Positions 1-8,502 of a DNA stretch of 46,580 nt are shown piece by piece. The DNA is from Acidobacteriota bacterium (lineage in GTDB: Bacteria; Acidobacteriota; Vicinamibacteria; Vicinamibacterales; UBA2999). The stretch's first letter is position 1. Each line of letters opens with the position of its first letter. The notes beneath the pieces are model-generated. The model saw nothing but the letters and a program-made list of their open reading frames with translations. It searched no databases and was not told where the DNA came from. The stretch spans positions 1 to 46,580 of the forward strand of contig JAEUQR010000140.1 in NCBI GenBank assembly GCA_016789705.1, given 5' to 3'. The position numbers and the translations under genes are program-made.

Positions 1-542
1 ACATAGGCGTGCGTGACGTCGAGCGGCGAGACGCCGTCGATCCACATCATGGTCGTGGTGGTGTCGCCGACGACGCTGCCCGAACCGCCGGCGTTCGAGG
101 CGGCCACGATGGCGGCGAGGTAGCCGACGTGCACCGTTGGAAAGACGATCTTGGCCACCGTGGCGCCGATGAGCGCGGCGGCGATGTTGTCGAGGAAGGA
201 CGACAGCACGAAGACCAGTCCGAGCAGCGCGAACCCGCCGCCCCACCCCGACGGCAGCACGCGCGGCAGGGCTTCGGGGACGCCGCTTTCCTCGAACTGG
301 CGGGCGAGCAGCGCGAATCCCGTCAGCAGCAGGCCGAGGTTGGCGATGACGACCCACTCGTGCACGAGGTGCGTGCCGAGCCCGGCGAGGCCGGCGCCCT
401 CACGGAAGGGCGAGAACAGCACCTTGTAGAGGGCGATGACGGTGAGGCCCGAGACGGCGACCCTCAGCGTGTGGTGGTGGAAGAGCGCGACGCCGGCGAG
501 CGTCAGGGCGAAGAGCACGAAGTCGATCGGGATCTGTGGCAC
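1..542 (-). CDS. Citrate-transporter/antiporter-like membrane protein (N-terminal part)
   Basis: Read on the minus strand from a GTG at 542, this frame stays open for 180 codons and runs off the window edge, so only the N-terminal part is present. The translation is strongly hydrophobic: a first membrane segment starts at about residue 7 (IDFVLFALTLAGVALF) and further segments follow near 25-40, 60-75 and 100-115. The late stretch contains FLDNIAAALIGATVAK and then SNAGGSGSVVGDTTTTM, a pattern typical of the SLC13/citrate-transporter and Na+/H+ antiporter (ArsB/NhaD) superfamily. It is probably an inner-membrane ion-coupled transporter; substrate and ion cannot be told from this part. It is divergent from hflX, with a good -10 hexamer in the gap. 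The start is a guess, since GTG is the only convenient initiator before the first membrane segment. Confidence 0.7.
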   Translation of the reverse strand, partial: MPQIPIDFVLFALTLAGVALFHHHTLRVAVSGLTVIALYKVLFSPFREGAGLAGLGTHLVHEWVVIANLGLLLTGFALLARQFEESGVPEALPRVLPSGWGGGFALLGLVFVLSSFLDNIAAALIGATVAKIVFPTVHVGYLAAIVAASNAGGSGSVVGDTTTTMMWIDGVSPLDVTHAY

Positions 543-584
543 GCAGGCTCCGCGGATGCCCGCCGACTGGCGGTCAAGTGTGCG

Positions 585-590
585 ATTATA
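585..590 (-). promoter_or_regulatory. Candidate -10 element for the antiporter-like gene
   Basis: A perfect TATAAT hexamer reads on the minus strand, about 42 nt before the GTG at 542. No convincing -35 hexamer lies 16-18 nt upstream, so it is only a candidate for a vegetative promoter. The same AT-rich patch could also serve hflX weakly in the other direction. Confidence 0.35.
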
Positions 591-608
591 CGCTGCAGGA
601 TCCTACCC

Positions 609-1889
609 ATGACCGAACGACGGCTCGCCGCCCGCGAACGCGCGGCGCTCGTCGGGCTCGTCACCGGCGCGATGCGCCGGGCCGACGCCGAACAATCACT
701 CGACGAACTTGCGGGCCTGGCCGAAGCGGCCGGCGCCGACGTGGTCGTGCGCGCGCTGCAGGAACGGCCCACCCCCGACTCCGGCACCTTCATCGGCCGC
801 GGCAAGGCCAAGGCGCTGGCGCTTGCCTGCGCCGAAGCGCGCGCGGAACTCGTCATCGTCGACAACGAACTCACGCCGGCGCAGCTGCGCGAGCTGCAGG
901 ACGTCGTCGGCTGCAAGGTCGTCGACCGCACGCAGCTCATCCTCGACATCTTCGCGAAGCGCGCCCGCACACGCGAAGGCAAGCTCCAGGTGGAGCTGGC
1001 GCAGCTGAAGTACCTGCTGCCGCGGCTCGTCGGCGCCAGTTCGGCCCTCTCGCGCCTCGGCGGCGGCATCGGCACGCGCGGCCCGGGTGAAACCAAGCTC
1101 GAGATGGACCGCCGGCGCATCCGCACGCGGATCAAGGTCATCGGGGACGAGATCGAACAGGTACGCAAGCGGCGCGGGCAGCTCCGTGAGCGCCGCGACA
1201 AGGCCATGGTGCCGACGGTGGCGCTCGTCGGCTACACCAACGCCGGCAAGACCACCCTCTTCAACCGGCTCACGAAGTCGGAGGCCGTGGCCTCCGATGC
1301 GCTCTTCGTCACGCTCGATCCGCTCGTGCGCCGCATGCGACTGCCCGACGAACGCGAACTGCTCGTGTCCGACACGGTCGGCTTCATCGATCGCCTGCCG
1401 CACGCGCTTGTCGCCGCGTTCCGCGCCACGCTCGAAGAAGCGGCGGATGCCGACCTCATCCTGCACGTGATCGACGCGTCACATCCGGAACGCGATCGCA
1501 TGATCGCGGCCGTGATGCGTGTGCTCGAAGGCGTCCACGCGCTCACCGTGCCGCGTTTCGAGGTCTACAACAAGATCGATCAGATGACCGCCGGCGAACG
1601 CGCCGCGCTGGAGAAGGCCGACCCGGCGCGCTTCTGCATTTCGGCGGTGACCGGCGAAGGCTGCGACGCGCTCGTCGAGGCGGTAGCCGCCGCCGTGGCG
1701 CTCGACCGGCAGCGGGTCAGCGTGGACCTCGACCCCGACGACCCGGCCGACCACGAGCGCCTGCGCTGGATCTTCCGGCATGGCCGCGTGGTGTCGCAGG
1801 TTACGATCGGCACGCGGACGCGCATCGAGGCCGACGTGCCGCGCCGGCTGGCCGGGCAGCTCGCGCCGACGGAGACGCCGCGTGCGTAG
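609..1889 (+). CDS. hflX: GTPase HflX (ribosome-splitting GTPase)
   Basis: This 426-aa protein is HflX, a cytoplasmic GTPase of the Obg-HflX superfamily that binds the 50S subunit and splits stalled 70S ribosomes under heat or antibiotic stress. The N-terminal HflX domain (about 1-200) has the glycine-rich stretch GGGIGTRGPGETKLE followed by a basic coiled-coil-like helix. The G domain has G1 GYTNAGKT (residues 208-215), G3 DTVGF, G4 NKID and G5 SAVTGEG. The open frame extends much further upstream, but that part overlaps the divergent gene. The ATG at 609 gives the usual family length and has AGGA at 597-600. The stop overlaps the next gene's start by 8 nt, so the two are probably co-transcribed. 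Confidence 0.95.
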   Translation: MTERRLAARERAALVGLVTGAMRRADAEQSLDELAGLAEAAGADVVVRALQERPTPDSGTFIGRGKAKALALACAEARAELVIVDNELTPAQLRELQDVVGCKVVDRTQLILDIFAKRARTREGKLQVELAQLKYLLPRLVGASSALSRLGGGIGTRGPGETKLEMDRRRIRTRIKVIGDEIEQVRKRRGQLRERRDKAMVPTVALVGYTNAGKTTLFNRLTKSEAVASDALFVTLDPLVRRMRLPDERELLVSDTVGFIDRLPHALVAAFRATLEEAADADLILHVIDASHPERDRMIAAVMRVLEGVHALTVPRFEVYNKIDQMTAGERAALEKADPARFCISAVTGEGCDALVEAVAAAVALDRQRVSVDLDPDDPADHERLRWIFRHGRVVSQVTIGTRTRIEADVPRRLAGQLAPTETPRA

Positions 1890-3219
1890 GCGGCTGACCG
1901 GCGTCGCGGCGCTGCTGACGCTCGCCGTCGCCTGCGCGCCGCCGCCGCCGGTCGTCACCACGCCGGCCACGCCGCAGCACCCGGACTTCGTGTTTCCCGT
2001 CGCGCCCGAAGGCACGCCGAAGGCCACGCTCGACCGGCTGGCGCGCGGCTGGCGTCTGCTCCAGGCCAACGACCTGGCAGCCGCCGACCGAGAGTTCGCC
2101 GCCGTGCTCAGCACGAATCGCGACTTCGCGCCGGCGCGGGCGGCCGCCGGCTACACGGCGCTCGCGCAGGAGCGGGCGGGTGACGCCGTCGCCCAGTTCG
2201 ACGCCGCCTCGCCGGCCGGACGGCCCTACGCACCCGCGCTCGTCGGCCGCGGGCTCGCCCTGCTCGCGCTGACGCGGGACGAGGACGCCCTGGCCAGCTT
2301 CGAAGCGGCGCTCGCCGCGGATGCTGCCGTGCCCCAGCTCGCCGAACGCGTGGCCACGCTGCGTGTGCGCGTCGTGCAGGACCGCATCGGCCGGGCCGAG
2401 CGTGCGGTGGCCGCCGAGCGCTGGGACGAGGCGCGTGCCGCCTATCGCGCGGCAATCGAGGCGTCGCCGGACGCCGCGTTCCTCTATCGCGACCTGGCCG
2501 GTGTCGAACGTCGCGCCGGGCGGCCTGAGACGGCGCTCGAACTGGCGCGGGCGGCGCTCATCTACGACGCCGACGACGCGCGGGCCCACGTCATCATCGG
2601 CGACGTGCTGGCCGAACGGAGCGAGTTCGACGAGGCGCTGGCCGCTTACCGCAAAGCGGCAGCCATCGAGCCGTCGCCCGCGCTCGAGGCGACGATCGCG
2701 CGGGTGCGGGAGCGGGCCCGCGAGGCGGCGCTTCCCGGACAGTATCGTGCGATTCCCGACCGCCCGCAGGCCACGCGTGGTGAACTCGCGGCGCTGCTCG
2801 GCGTGCGCCTGACGGCGCTCGGGCGCGCGACGCAGCGGCAGGTGGTCGTGACCGACGTGCGCGGCCACTGGGCCGAATCGTGGATTCAGACCGTCGCGCG
2901 CGCCGGCGCCATGGAGGTGTATCCCAACTACACCTTCCAGCCGGACGCGCCGCTCCGCCGGCTCGGCCTCGCCGATGCCGTGAGCCGCGTGCTCGCCGTG
3001 CTGCGGCCGGCCGCTGCGGTGGCCGGCTGGGACCAGACGGCAGTCGCGGTGAGCGACGTGCCGGCCGATCACCTGGCCTATCCTGCCGTGCGGCGCGCCG
3101 TGGCCTCCGGCGTGCTTCGCCTCGAGAACGGCGCGTTCAACCTGCTCCGGCCCGTGACGGGCGCCGAGGTGGTGGACGTCGTCACGCGGCTGGCCGCGAT
3201 GGCGGGAGCACGCCGATGA
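1882..3219 (+). CDS. TPR-repeat lipoprotein with C-terminal SLH-like domains
   Basis: The 445-aa product starts at a GTG inside the end of hflX. That start gives a classical lipoprotein signal peptide: basic MRRR, a hydrophobic stretch, then the lipobox LAVAC with Cys near residue 18. After a proline-rich linker, about residues 50-280 are Ala-rich helical repeats with TPR character (for example RAYRAAIEASPDAAFLYRDL). The C-terminal 120 residues look like two S-layer-homology repeats: DVRGHWAESWIQTVARAGAM with a YPNYTFQPDAPL segment, then DVPADHLAYPAVRRAVASGV. It is probably an envelope lipoprotein, possibly anchoring or scaffolding at the outer membrane or periplasm. Exact function is unknown. 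Its stop overlaps the next start by 4 nt (ATGA), indicating an operon. Confidence 0.8.
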   Translation: MRRRLTGVAALLTLAVACAPPPPVVTTPATPQHPDFVFPVAPEGTPKATLDRLARGWRLLQANDLAAADREFAAVLSTNRDFAPARAAAGYTALAQERAGDAVAQFDAASPAGRPYAPALVGRGLALLALTRDEDALASFEAALAADAAVPQLAERVATLRVRVVQDRIGRAERAVAAERWDEARAAYRAAIEASPDAAFLYRDLAGVERRAGRPETALELARAALIYDADDARAHVIIGDVLAERSEFDEALAAYRKAAAIEPSPALEATIARVRERAREAALPGQYRAIPDRPQATRGELAALLGVRLTALGRATQRQVVVTDVRGHWAESWIQTVARAGAMEVYPNYTFQPDAPLRRLGLADAVSRVLAVLRPAAAVAGWDQTAVAVSDVPADHLAYPAVRRAVASGVLRLENGAFNLLRPVTGAEVVDVVTRLAAMAGARR

Positions 3220-3788
3220 GCGAACCCGTCCTCACTCTGGCCAACCAGCTGACGCTGCTGCGTCTGCTGCTCATCCCGGTGTTCGTGCTGGCCGTCGTCT
3301 ATGGCCGCTTCGGCTGGGCGCTCGTGGCGTTTGCCGCCGCCGGCCTCACCGACGCGCTCGACGGGCTCGCGGCGCGGCGGGCCAACCAGAAGACCTCGCT
3401 CGGCGCCTGGCTCGATCCGGCGGCTGACAAGCTGCTGCTCGTGACGACCTTCATCGTGCTGACGCTGCCGAACCTGGGGCTGCCGAACCGCATCCCGCTG
3501 TGGCTCACGATCCTCGTCATCAGCCGCGACGTGGCCATCGTGCTCACCGTGGCCATCGTGAACCTCGCCGTCGGGCCGCGCACGTTCCGGCCCTCGCCGC
3601 TCGGCAAGGCGGCCACGGCGCTCTTCATCGTGACCGGCGTGGTCGTGCTGTTCTTCAACTATCTCGGCCGCACGTCGCCGGTGGTCGATGCCTTCATCTG
3701 GGCCTCGCTCGTCATCACGCTGGCCTCTTCGCTCGACTACGTGCGGCGCATCACCCGCACCGCCCGCCCCGGCGCGCCGCGACCCTGA
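3216..3788 (+). CDS. pgsA: CDP-alcohol phosphatidyltransferase (PgsA-like)
   Basis: This 190-aa inner-membrane enzyme has the complete CDP-alcohol phosphotransferase motif D-G-x2-A-R-x8-G-x3-D-x3-D, visible as DGLAAR followed by GAWLDPAAD (about residues 49-71). The three motif aspartates bind the divalent metals. Around it lie about five to six predicted membrane helices, ending in a basic tail. Length and motif fit phosphatidylglycerophosphate synthase, which makes PGP from CDP-diacylglycerol and glycerol-3-phosphate. The fold is shared with other CDP-alcohol transferases (phosphatidylserine, cardiolipin), so the alcohol acceptor is inferred. It is translationally coupled to the preceding lipoprotein gene by an ATGA overlap. 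Confidence 0.85.
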   Translation: MSEPVLTLANQLTLLRLLLIPVFVLAVVYGRFGWALVAFAAAGLTDALDGLAARRANQKTSLGAWLDPAADKLLLVTTFIVLTLPNLGLPNRIPLWLTILVISRDVAIVLTVAIVNLAVGPRTFRPSPLGKAATALFIVTGVVVLFFNYLGRTSPVVDAFIWASLVITLASSLDYVRRITRTARPGAPRP

Positions 3789-3798
3789 GCGCGCCAGC

Positions 3799-3814
3799 CC
3801 GGCCCTAGGGCCGG
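3799..3814. terminator. Perfect GC palindrome after the pgsA-like gene
   Basis: A perfect 16-bp palindrome (CCGGCCCTAGGGCCGG) sits 11 nt after the pgsA-like stop. It could form a short stable hairpin, but no T-run follows, so it is a possible Rho-assisted terminator or a chance GC palindrome. Confidence 0.35.
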
Positions 3815-3873
3815 CGCCCATTCACTGGTAGTATTTCCGGCGGCGCGACGCCAATATCGAGTTCGGGGGACCC

Positions 3874-5871
3874 ATGGAACGTTCACGGACGAGCGTGCGC
3901 CTGTCGCTCGCGACAGGCCTGATGGTGGCAGGACTAGCGGCGAGTGTGGCCGCGCAGCGAGCGGCGGCTCCGGCGCCGGCGCCCGCGCCGACGCCCGCAG
4001 GGCAGTGGCGGACGTACGGCGGCGATCTCGCCAGCACGCGGTATTCGCCCCTCGAGCAGATCAACGCCTCGAACTTCGGCTCGCTGCGCATCGCCTGGCG
4101 CTTCCGCACCGACAACTTCGGCCCGCGCCCGGAGATCTCGCTCCAGGCCACCCCGCTCTACGCCAATGGCGCGCTGTATGCGGCCGTGGGTACCAGGCGC
4201 GCGGCGGTGAGTCTCGACCCGGCCAACGGGGAGCTGCTCTGGGCGAAGCGCTTCGACGAGCGTCCGCGGACCTTCCCGCGCGGTCTCTCGGGCCGCGGCG
4301 TGGCGTACTGGGAATCGGGCGCCATGAAGCGTGTGTTCATGGTCTCGCCGGGCTACCAGATGCTTTCGATCGACGCCACGACCGGCCAGCTCGATCCCGC
4401 CTTCGGCGCCAAAGGCGTCGTCGACATGCGCCGGCTGCTCGGCTACCCGGTGGAAGACGTCGAGAAGGCCGAGATTGGCCTCCACTCGGCGCCCATCGTC
4501 GCAAACGGCGTCATCATCGTGGGCTCGGCCCACCTCGCCGGCGGCGCGCCGCCGACCAAGGAACACATCAAGGGCGTCGTGATGGGCTTCGATGCCCGCA
4601 CCGGCAAGAAGCTCTGGGGCTTCACGGCCATCCCGGGTCACGGCCAGAAGGGCAACGAGACCTGGCTGAACGAGTCGTGGACCTACACGGGCAACGCCGG
4701 GTCGTGGGCGCAGATGTCGGCCGACGAGGCATTGAATCTTGTCTACGTGCCCGTCGAGGCACCGACCGGCGACTACTACGGCGGGCACCGCCCGGGGAAC
4801 AATCTCTACTCGAGCGGCATCGTCGCCCTCGACATCAAGACCGGCACGATGAAGTGGGCGTTCCAGACCACACACCACGACATCTGGGACTGGGACATGC
4901 CGAGTGCGCCCATCCTGGCCGACATCACCGTGGACGGCAGGGCGATCAAGGCCGTGGCCGTGCCCACCAAGCAGAACTACCTCTACGTCTTCGACCGGAC
5001 GAACGGCTCGCCCGTGTGGCCGATCGTCGAGACGGCCGTGCCCAAGGGCGATCTGCCCGGCGAGTGGTACGCGCCCACGCAGCCGATCCCGAGCAAGCCG
5101 CCGGCCTTCGGCCGTCAGGGCGTCAAGGAGGAAGACCTGCTCGACTTCACGCCCGAGTTGAACGCCAAGGCGAAGGAGTTCGTGAAGGGCTGGCGGATGG
5201 GCAGCATGTGGGAGCCGCCGTCCGAACTGAATCCGGCGGCGGGGAAGATGGGCACGCTGCAGCTGCCCGGGTCGACCGGCGGCCCGAACTGGCAGGGCGG
5301 TTCGATCGATCCGGAATCGAACATCGTCTACATCTACTCGAAGGACGAAGCGACGGCGCTCTCCATGGTGCGCGACCCCAAGCGCTCGAACATGGACTGG
5401 ATCAACGGCGCGGGTGGGGAAGGCGGCCGCCGGCTGGCCATCGACAACCTGCCGATCATCCGTCCGCCCTGGGCCACCATCTCGGCCATCGATCTCAACA
5501 AGGGCGAGATCGTGTGGCAGACCGTGCACGGCGAAACCGACGACGCCGTGAAGAACAACCCGGCGCTCAAGGGCGTGACGATTCCGCGCACGGGCCGCCC
5601 CGGCCGTATTGGCGTGCTCACGACCAAGTCACTCGTCATGGCCGGTGATGCCGGCATGGCGACGCACCCGAACGGGCAGCGGAGCGGCATGTTCCGCGCC
5701 TATGACAAGAAGACCGGCAAGGAACTGGGCGCCGTGCCGCTGCCGGGGCCGCAGACCGGCTCGCCGATGACCTACATGCACGAAGGCAAGCAGTACATCG
5801 TCGTGGCCGTGGCCGGCCAGGGCGCCGCCGCCGAGCTCATCGGCCTGGCGCTGCCCGACGCGCCGAAGTAA
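3874..5871 (+). CDS. PQQ-dependent dehydrogenase (quinoprotein, periplasmic)
   Basis: The 665-aa protein has a Sec signal peptide (about residues 1-27, cleavage after AAQ) followed by an Ala-Pro linker, so the enzyme acts in the periplasm. The rest is an eight-bladed quinoprotein propeller. The start motif WRTYGGDLASTRYSPLEQIN is typical, and propeller docking motifs recur (FDARTGKKLW, LDIKTGTMKW, IDLNKGEIVW). The segment HHDIWDWDMPSAP corresponds to the region carrying the catalytic Asp of PQQ glucose/alcohol dehydrogenases. No CxxCH haem motif is present, so electrons must go to a separate acceptor. The substrate cannot be read from sequence; membrane-type glucose dehydrogenase and polyol dehydrogenases are the nearest relatives by motif. 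Start: ATG with an AG-rich GGGGGA 3 nt upstream. A strong terminator follows. Confidence 0.9.
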   Translation: MERSRTSVRLSLATGLMVAGLAASVAAQRAAAPAPAPAPTPAGQWRTYGGDLASTRYSPLEQINASNFGSLRIAWRFRTDNFGPRPEISLQATPLYANGALYAAVGTRRAAVSLDPANGELLWAKRFDERPRTFPRGLSGRGVAYWESGAMKRVFMVSPGYQMLSIDATTGQLDPAFGAKGVVDMRRLLGYPVEDVEKAEIGLHSAPIVANGVIIVGSAHLAGGAPPTKEHIKGVVMGFDARTGKKLWGFTAIPGHGQKGNETWLNESWTYTGNAGSWAQMSADEALNLVYVPVEAPTGDYYGGHRPGNNLYSSGIVALDIKTGTMKWAFQTTHHDIWDWDMPSAPILADITVDGRAIKAVAVPTKQNYLYVFDRTNGSPVWPIVETAVPKGDLPGEWYAPTQPIPSKPPAFGRQGVKEEDLLDFTPELNAKAKEFVKGWRMGSMWEPPSELNPAAGKMGTLQLPGSTGGPNWQGGSIDPESNIVYIYSKDEATALSMVRDPKRSNMDWINGAGGEGGRRLAIDNLPIIRPPWATISAIDLNKGEIVWQTVHGETDDAVKNNPALKGVTIPRTGRPGRIGVLTTKSLVMAGDAGMATHPNGQRSGMFRAYDKKTGKELGAVPLPGPQTGSPMTYMHEGKQYIVVAVAGQGAAAELIGLALPDAPK

Positions 5872-5893
5872 CCTGCGTCACATCGACCATCGA

Positions 5894-5927
5894 CGGGACG
5901 TCTTCCACGCGGAGGGCGTCCCGTTTT
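5894..5927 (+). terminator. Strong intrinsic terminator of the PQQ dehydrogenase gene
   Basis: An almost uninterrupted 13-bp stem (outer arms CGGGACG 5894-5900 and CGTCCCG 5917-5923, inner arms CTTCC and GGAGG, a few G-T wobbles) closes a 4-nt ACGC loop and is followed directly by TTTT. It begins 22 nt after the stop codon. Confidence 0.85.
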
Positions 5928-6250
5928 CGTGTACGAGCAATCCTCTGGAGGGCGCCGGCGATGGGGTGTCCCCCTGCCGGTCCCGGCTCCGCAGGCCGTC
6001 ACCCGACTTGCGGGGGCGAGTGTCGGCGGAAGCGTGGGGCCCCCGGCGGTGGTGCGCGACGCGCTGCACGCGTCGCCGCTGTGCCTGAACACCCCACGCG
6101 GACTTCGGCGCCTCCTCGTCGTGTGACGTCTTACGCTTGCGCGGCCCGCTGCGCAGGGCCCGTCAGAGGGACACCCCATCGCCGGCGCTTCGCCACGAGG
6201 GCGTCAGCACGTCGGTACGGCCGGTGACATTCGTCAGGCGATGCGACGTT
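5928..6250. repeat. Gene-free region with large nested inverted repeat (5952-6188)
   Basis: No credible gene lies between the PQQ dehydrogenase terminator and the convergent small membrane protein gene. The region holds a 21-bp perfect inverted repeat, GCGCCGGCGATGGGGTGTCC plus C at 5952-5972, with its complement at 6168-6188. Inside it are two more concentric inverted pairs: CGTGGGG 6033-6039 with CCCCACG 6092-6098, and GCGACGCG 6056-6063 with CGCGTCGC 6069-6076 around a 5-nt loop. All three pairs share a centre near 6066-6070, so one strand could fold into a single long imperfect hairpin. This resembles a non-autonomous mobile element (MITE) or a structured intergenic repeat. I see no clear target-site duplication and no transposase. 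Confidence 0.6.
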
Positions 6251-6490
6251 TCAGCCGCCGCTGCGAGCCCCGAGCACCTCCACGGCCACTGCCAGCACCT
6301 TCACCAGGTAGACGGCGCTCACGCCTGCGGCCAGCCAGACCAGCGGCGCCCGGCGGGGAGGGGACGCAGGTCCCGTCTCGGCTGGCCGTGGCGTCAGTCG
6401 CCTGCGAGCCAGCGCTCTCGCACGCGTCGCGCGCACCGGGGATGGATCGGCGTCAGGCAGCGCCGCGAGGCGCTCCAGCAGATCGTTCAT
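6251..6490 (-). CDS. Small single-span membrane protein, possible anti-sigma partner
   Basis: This 79-aa protein has a charged, Arg-rich N-terminal half (MNDLLERLAALPDADPSPVR and following) and one predicted membrane helix at about residues 49-72. Its start overlaps the end of the ECF sigma gene by 4 nt, so the two are translationally coupled. A short cytoplasmic region followed by one membrane span, directly after an ECF sigma gene, is the layout of minimal anti-sigma factors. However, no zinc-binding HxxxCxxC motif is present, so that role is inferred from context. No homologue is recognised. Confidence 0.65.
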   Translation of the reverse strand: MNDLLERLAALPDADPSPVRATRARALARRRLTPRPAETGPASPPRRAPLVWLAAGVSAVYLVKVLAVAVEVLGARSGG

Positions 6491-7074
6491 GGTTCGACCT
6501 CCTGCCAGACGGCGGCGTTCTTCGCCACGTCACGGTCGAGTGCGCGCGCGAGTGCTTCCCGCGCTCGGTGCAGACGCTGGCGCAGGGCCTGAGGCGTGAT
6601 GCCACAGACAACTGCTGCGTCTGCCGGTTCAAGTCCTGCGACGCCGACGAGCAGCAGCACCTCGCGTGCCGCCAGCGGCAGCGTCGCGATGGCGCGTTCC
6701 AGGCGGCGTTCGAGTTCGTGGCCGGCCGTTTCTTCGAACGGCGATGTGCGAGGCGCGTGATACGGCCAGAGTCCCATCAATCCCGCCGCCGTCGAGTCCT
6801 CGAGCAGGCGCGAACGCACGTAGCTCACATGGAGGTTGCGCGCCACGGTGAAGAGCCAGGGGCCGAGTCGCGTCTCCGGCTGCAGGCGGGGGGCGTGACG
6901 CACGAGGCGCATCCAGACCTCGTCCAGCAGGTCTTCGGCGGCATCACGCCGGCGGGCGAGGCGCAGCAGGAACGTGAACAGCCGCCTGTTGAACGCGGCG
7001 TGGACGGCGTCGAACGCGTCGGCGTCGCCGGCCCGCAGGCGCTCAACGAGTGTCAGTTCGGTCTCTCGGTCCAC
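6487..7074 (-). CDS. ECF-type RNA polymerase sigma factor
   Basis: This 195-aa protein is a sigma-70-family factor of the extracytoplasmic-function type. Region 2 (about residues 10-75) includes DAFDAVHAAFNRRLFTFLLR, AAEDLLDEVWMRL and the -10 recognition helix near GPWLFTVARNLHVSYVR. Region 4 (about 135-185) has LPLAAREVLLLVGVAGLEPA and the helix-turn-helix GITPQALRQRLHRAREAL. There is no sigma region 1 or 3, as expected. It starts at a GTG (7072-7074) and is divergent from a membrane protein gene, with a perfect palindrome between them. The next gene encodes a small membrane protein that may control it. The signal and target promoters are unknown. Confidence 0.92.
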   Translation of the reverse strand: MDRETELTLVERLRAGDADAFDAVHAAFNRRLFTFLLRLARRRDAAEDLLDEVWMRLVRHAPRLQPETRLGPWLFTVARNLHVSYVRSRLLEDSTAAGLMGLWPYHAPRTSPFEETAGHELERRLERAIATLPLAAREVLLLVGVAGLEPADAAVVCGITPQALRQRLHRAREALARALDRDVAKNAAVWQEVEP

Positions 7075-7098
7075 GCAGACAGTAACGCGCGAGCGGTC

Positions 7099-7122
7099 GC
7101 GGCGTGACAGCTGTCACGCCGC
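7099..7122. promoter_or_regulatory. Perfect 24-bp palindrome, candidate operator
   Basis: Half-site GCGGCGTGACAG is followed immediately by its exact reverse complement. The centre TGACAGCTGTCA lies 37 bp before the sigma factor start and about 62 bp before the plus-strand membrane protein start. A perfect dyad in a 98-bp divergent promoter region suggests a dimeric repressor or activator site. The cognate regulator is not evident. Confidence 0.6.
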
Positions 7123-7172
7123 CCCAGGCCACGCGTTGTTGGTAGCAGCATCACGCTCGTCTGGAGGCTCCC

Positions 7173-7520
7173 ATGGACCTGCTCCGCAATGCCAGTCTGT
7201 TCGCCCGTCTGTCGCTCGCGCTCGCCTTCGTTCCACTCGTCATGGCCGTGGTCTACGCCGTCCGGCCAACCGAGCGCCATCTAGCGTTGATGCGGCCGTT
7301 GTCGCTCGCCGGACTCTTCGCGGCGTTGTCGGGCACGGTCCTCGGCCTCATGAACGCGCTCATGCCTTTGTGGCGACAGGGCTTCGGGCCGGAGGCGTAC
7401 AAGATCGTCGCTGTAGGAGTCGCCGAGTCGCTGGTATCGGCGTTCGTCGGCTTCGCCTGCCTGACGGCGGCCTGGCTGCTCGTGGCCTTGGGCATGGGGC
7501 GCACCACTGAAGGCGTCTGA
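7173..7520 (+). CDS. Hypothetical membrane protein with about three helices
   Basis: The 115-aa product is almost all membrane-spanning: predicted helices lie at about residues 11-30, 42-65 and 77-106, with a short loop carrying PLWRQGFGPEAYKI. It has a good ribosome binding site (GGAGG at 7163-7167, 5 nt before the ATG). It is divergent from the ECF sigma operon and shares its palindrome-containing control region, so it may be co-regulated. The general look (small hydrophobic helices rich in Ala, Gly and Leu) recalls MotA/TolQ/ExbB fragments, but I see no diagnostic motif and assign no function. Confidence 0.75.
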   Translation: MDLLRNASLFARLSLALAFVPLVMAVVYAVRPTERHLALMRPLSLAGLFAALSGTVLGLMNALMPLWRQGFGPEAYKIVAVGVAESLVSAFVGFACLTAAWLLVALGMGRTTEGV

Positions 7521-7540
7521 GCCATCCCAAGGATGGACGC

Positions 7541-8476
<936 letters not shown>

Positions 8477-8502
8477 GGGGACGGACCTGTGAGGAAGAGA
8501 CG

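Noticed and set aside
9-608. Upstream extension of the hflX frame by 200 codons
   Set aside because: It is antisense to the transporter-like gene and exceeds the family length; HflX starts at 609.
5929-6227. Short plus-strand frames of 65 and 88 codons
   Set aside because: They lie within the nested inverted repeat and have no conserved composition or ribosome binding site.
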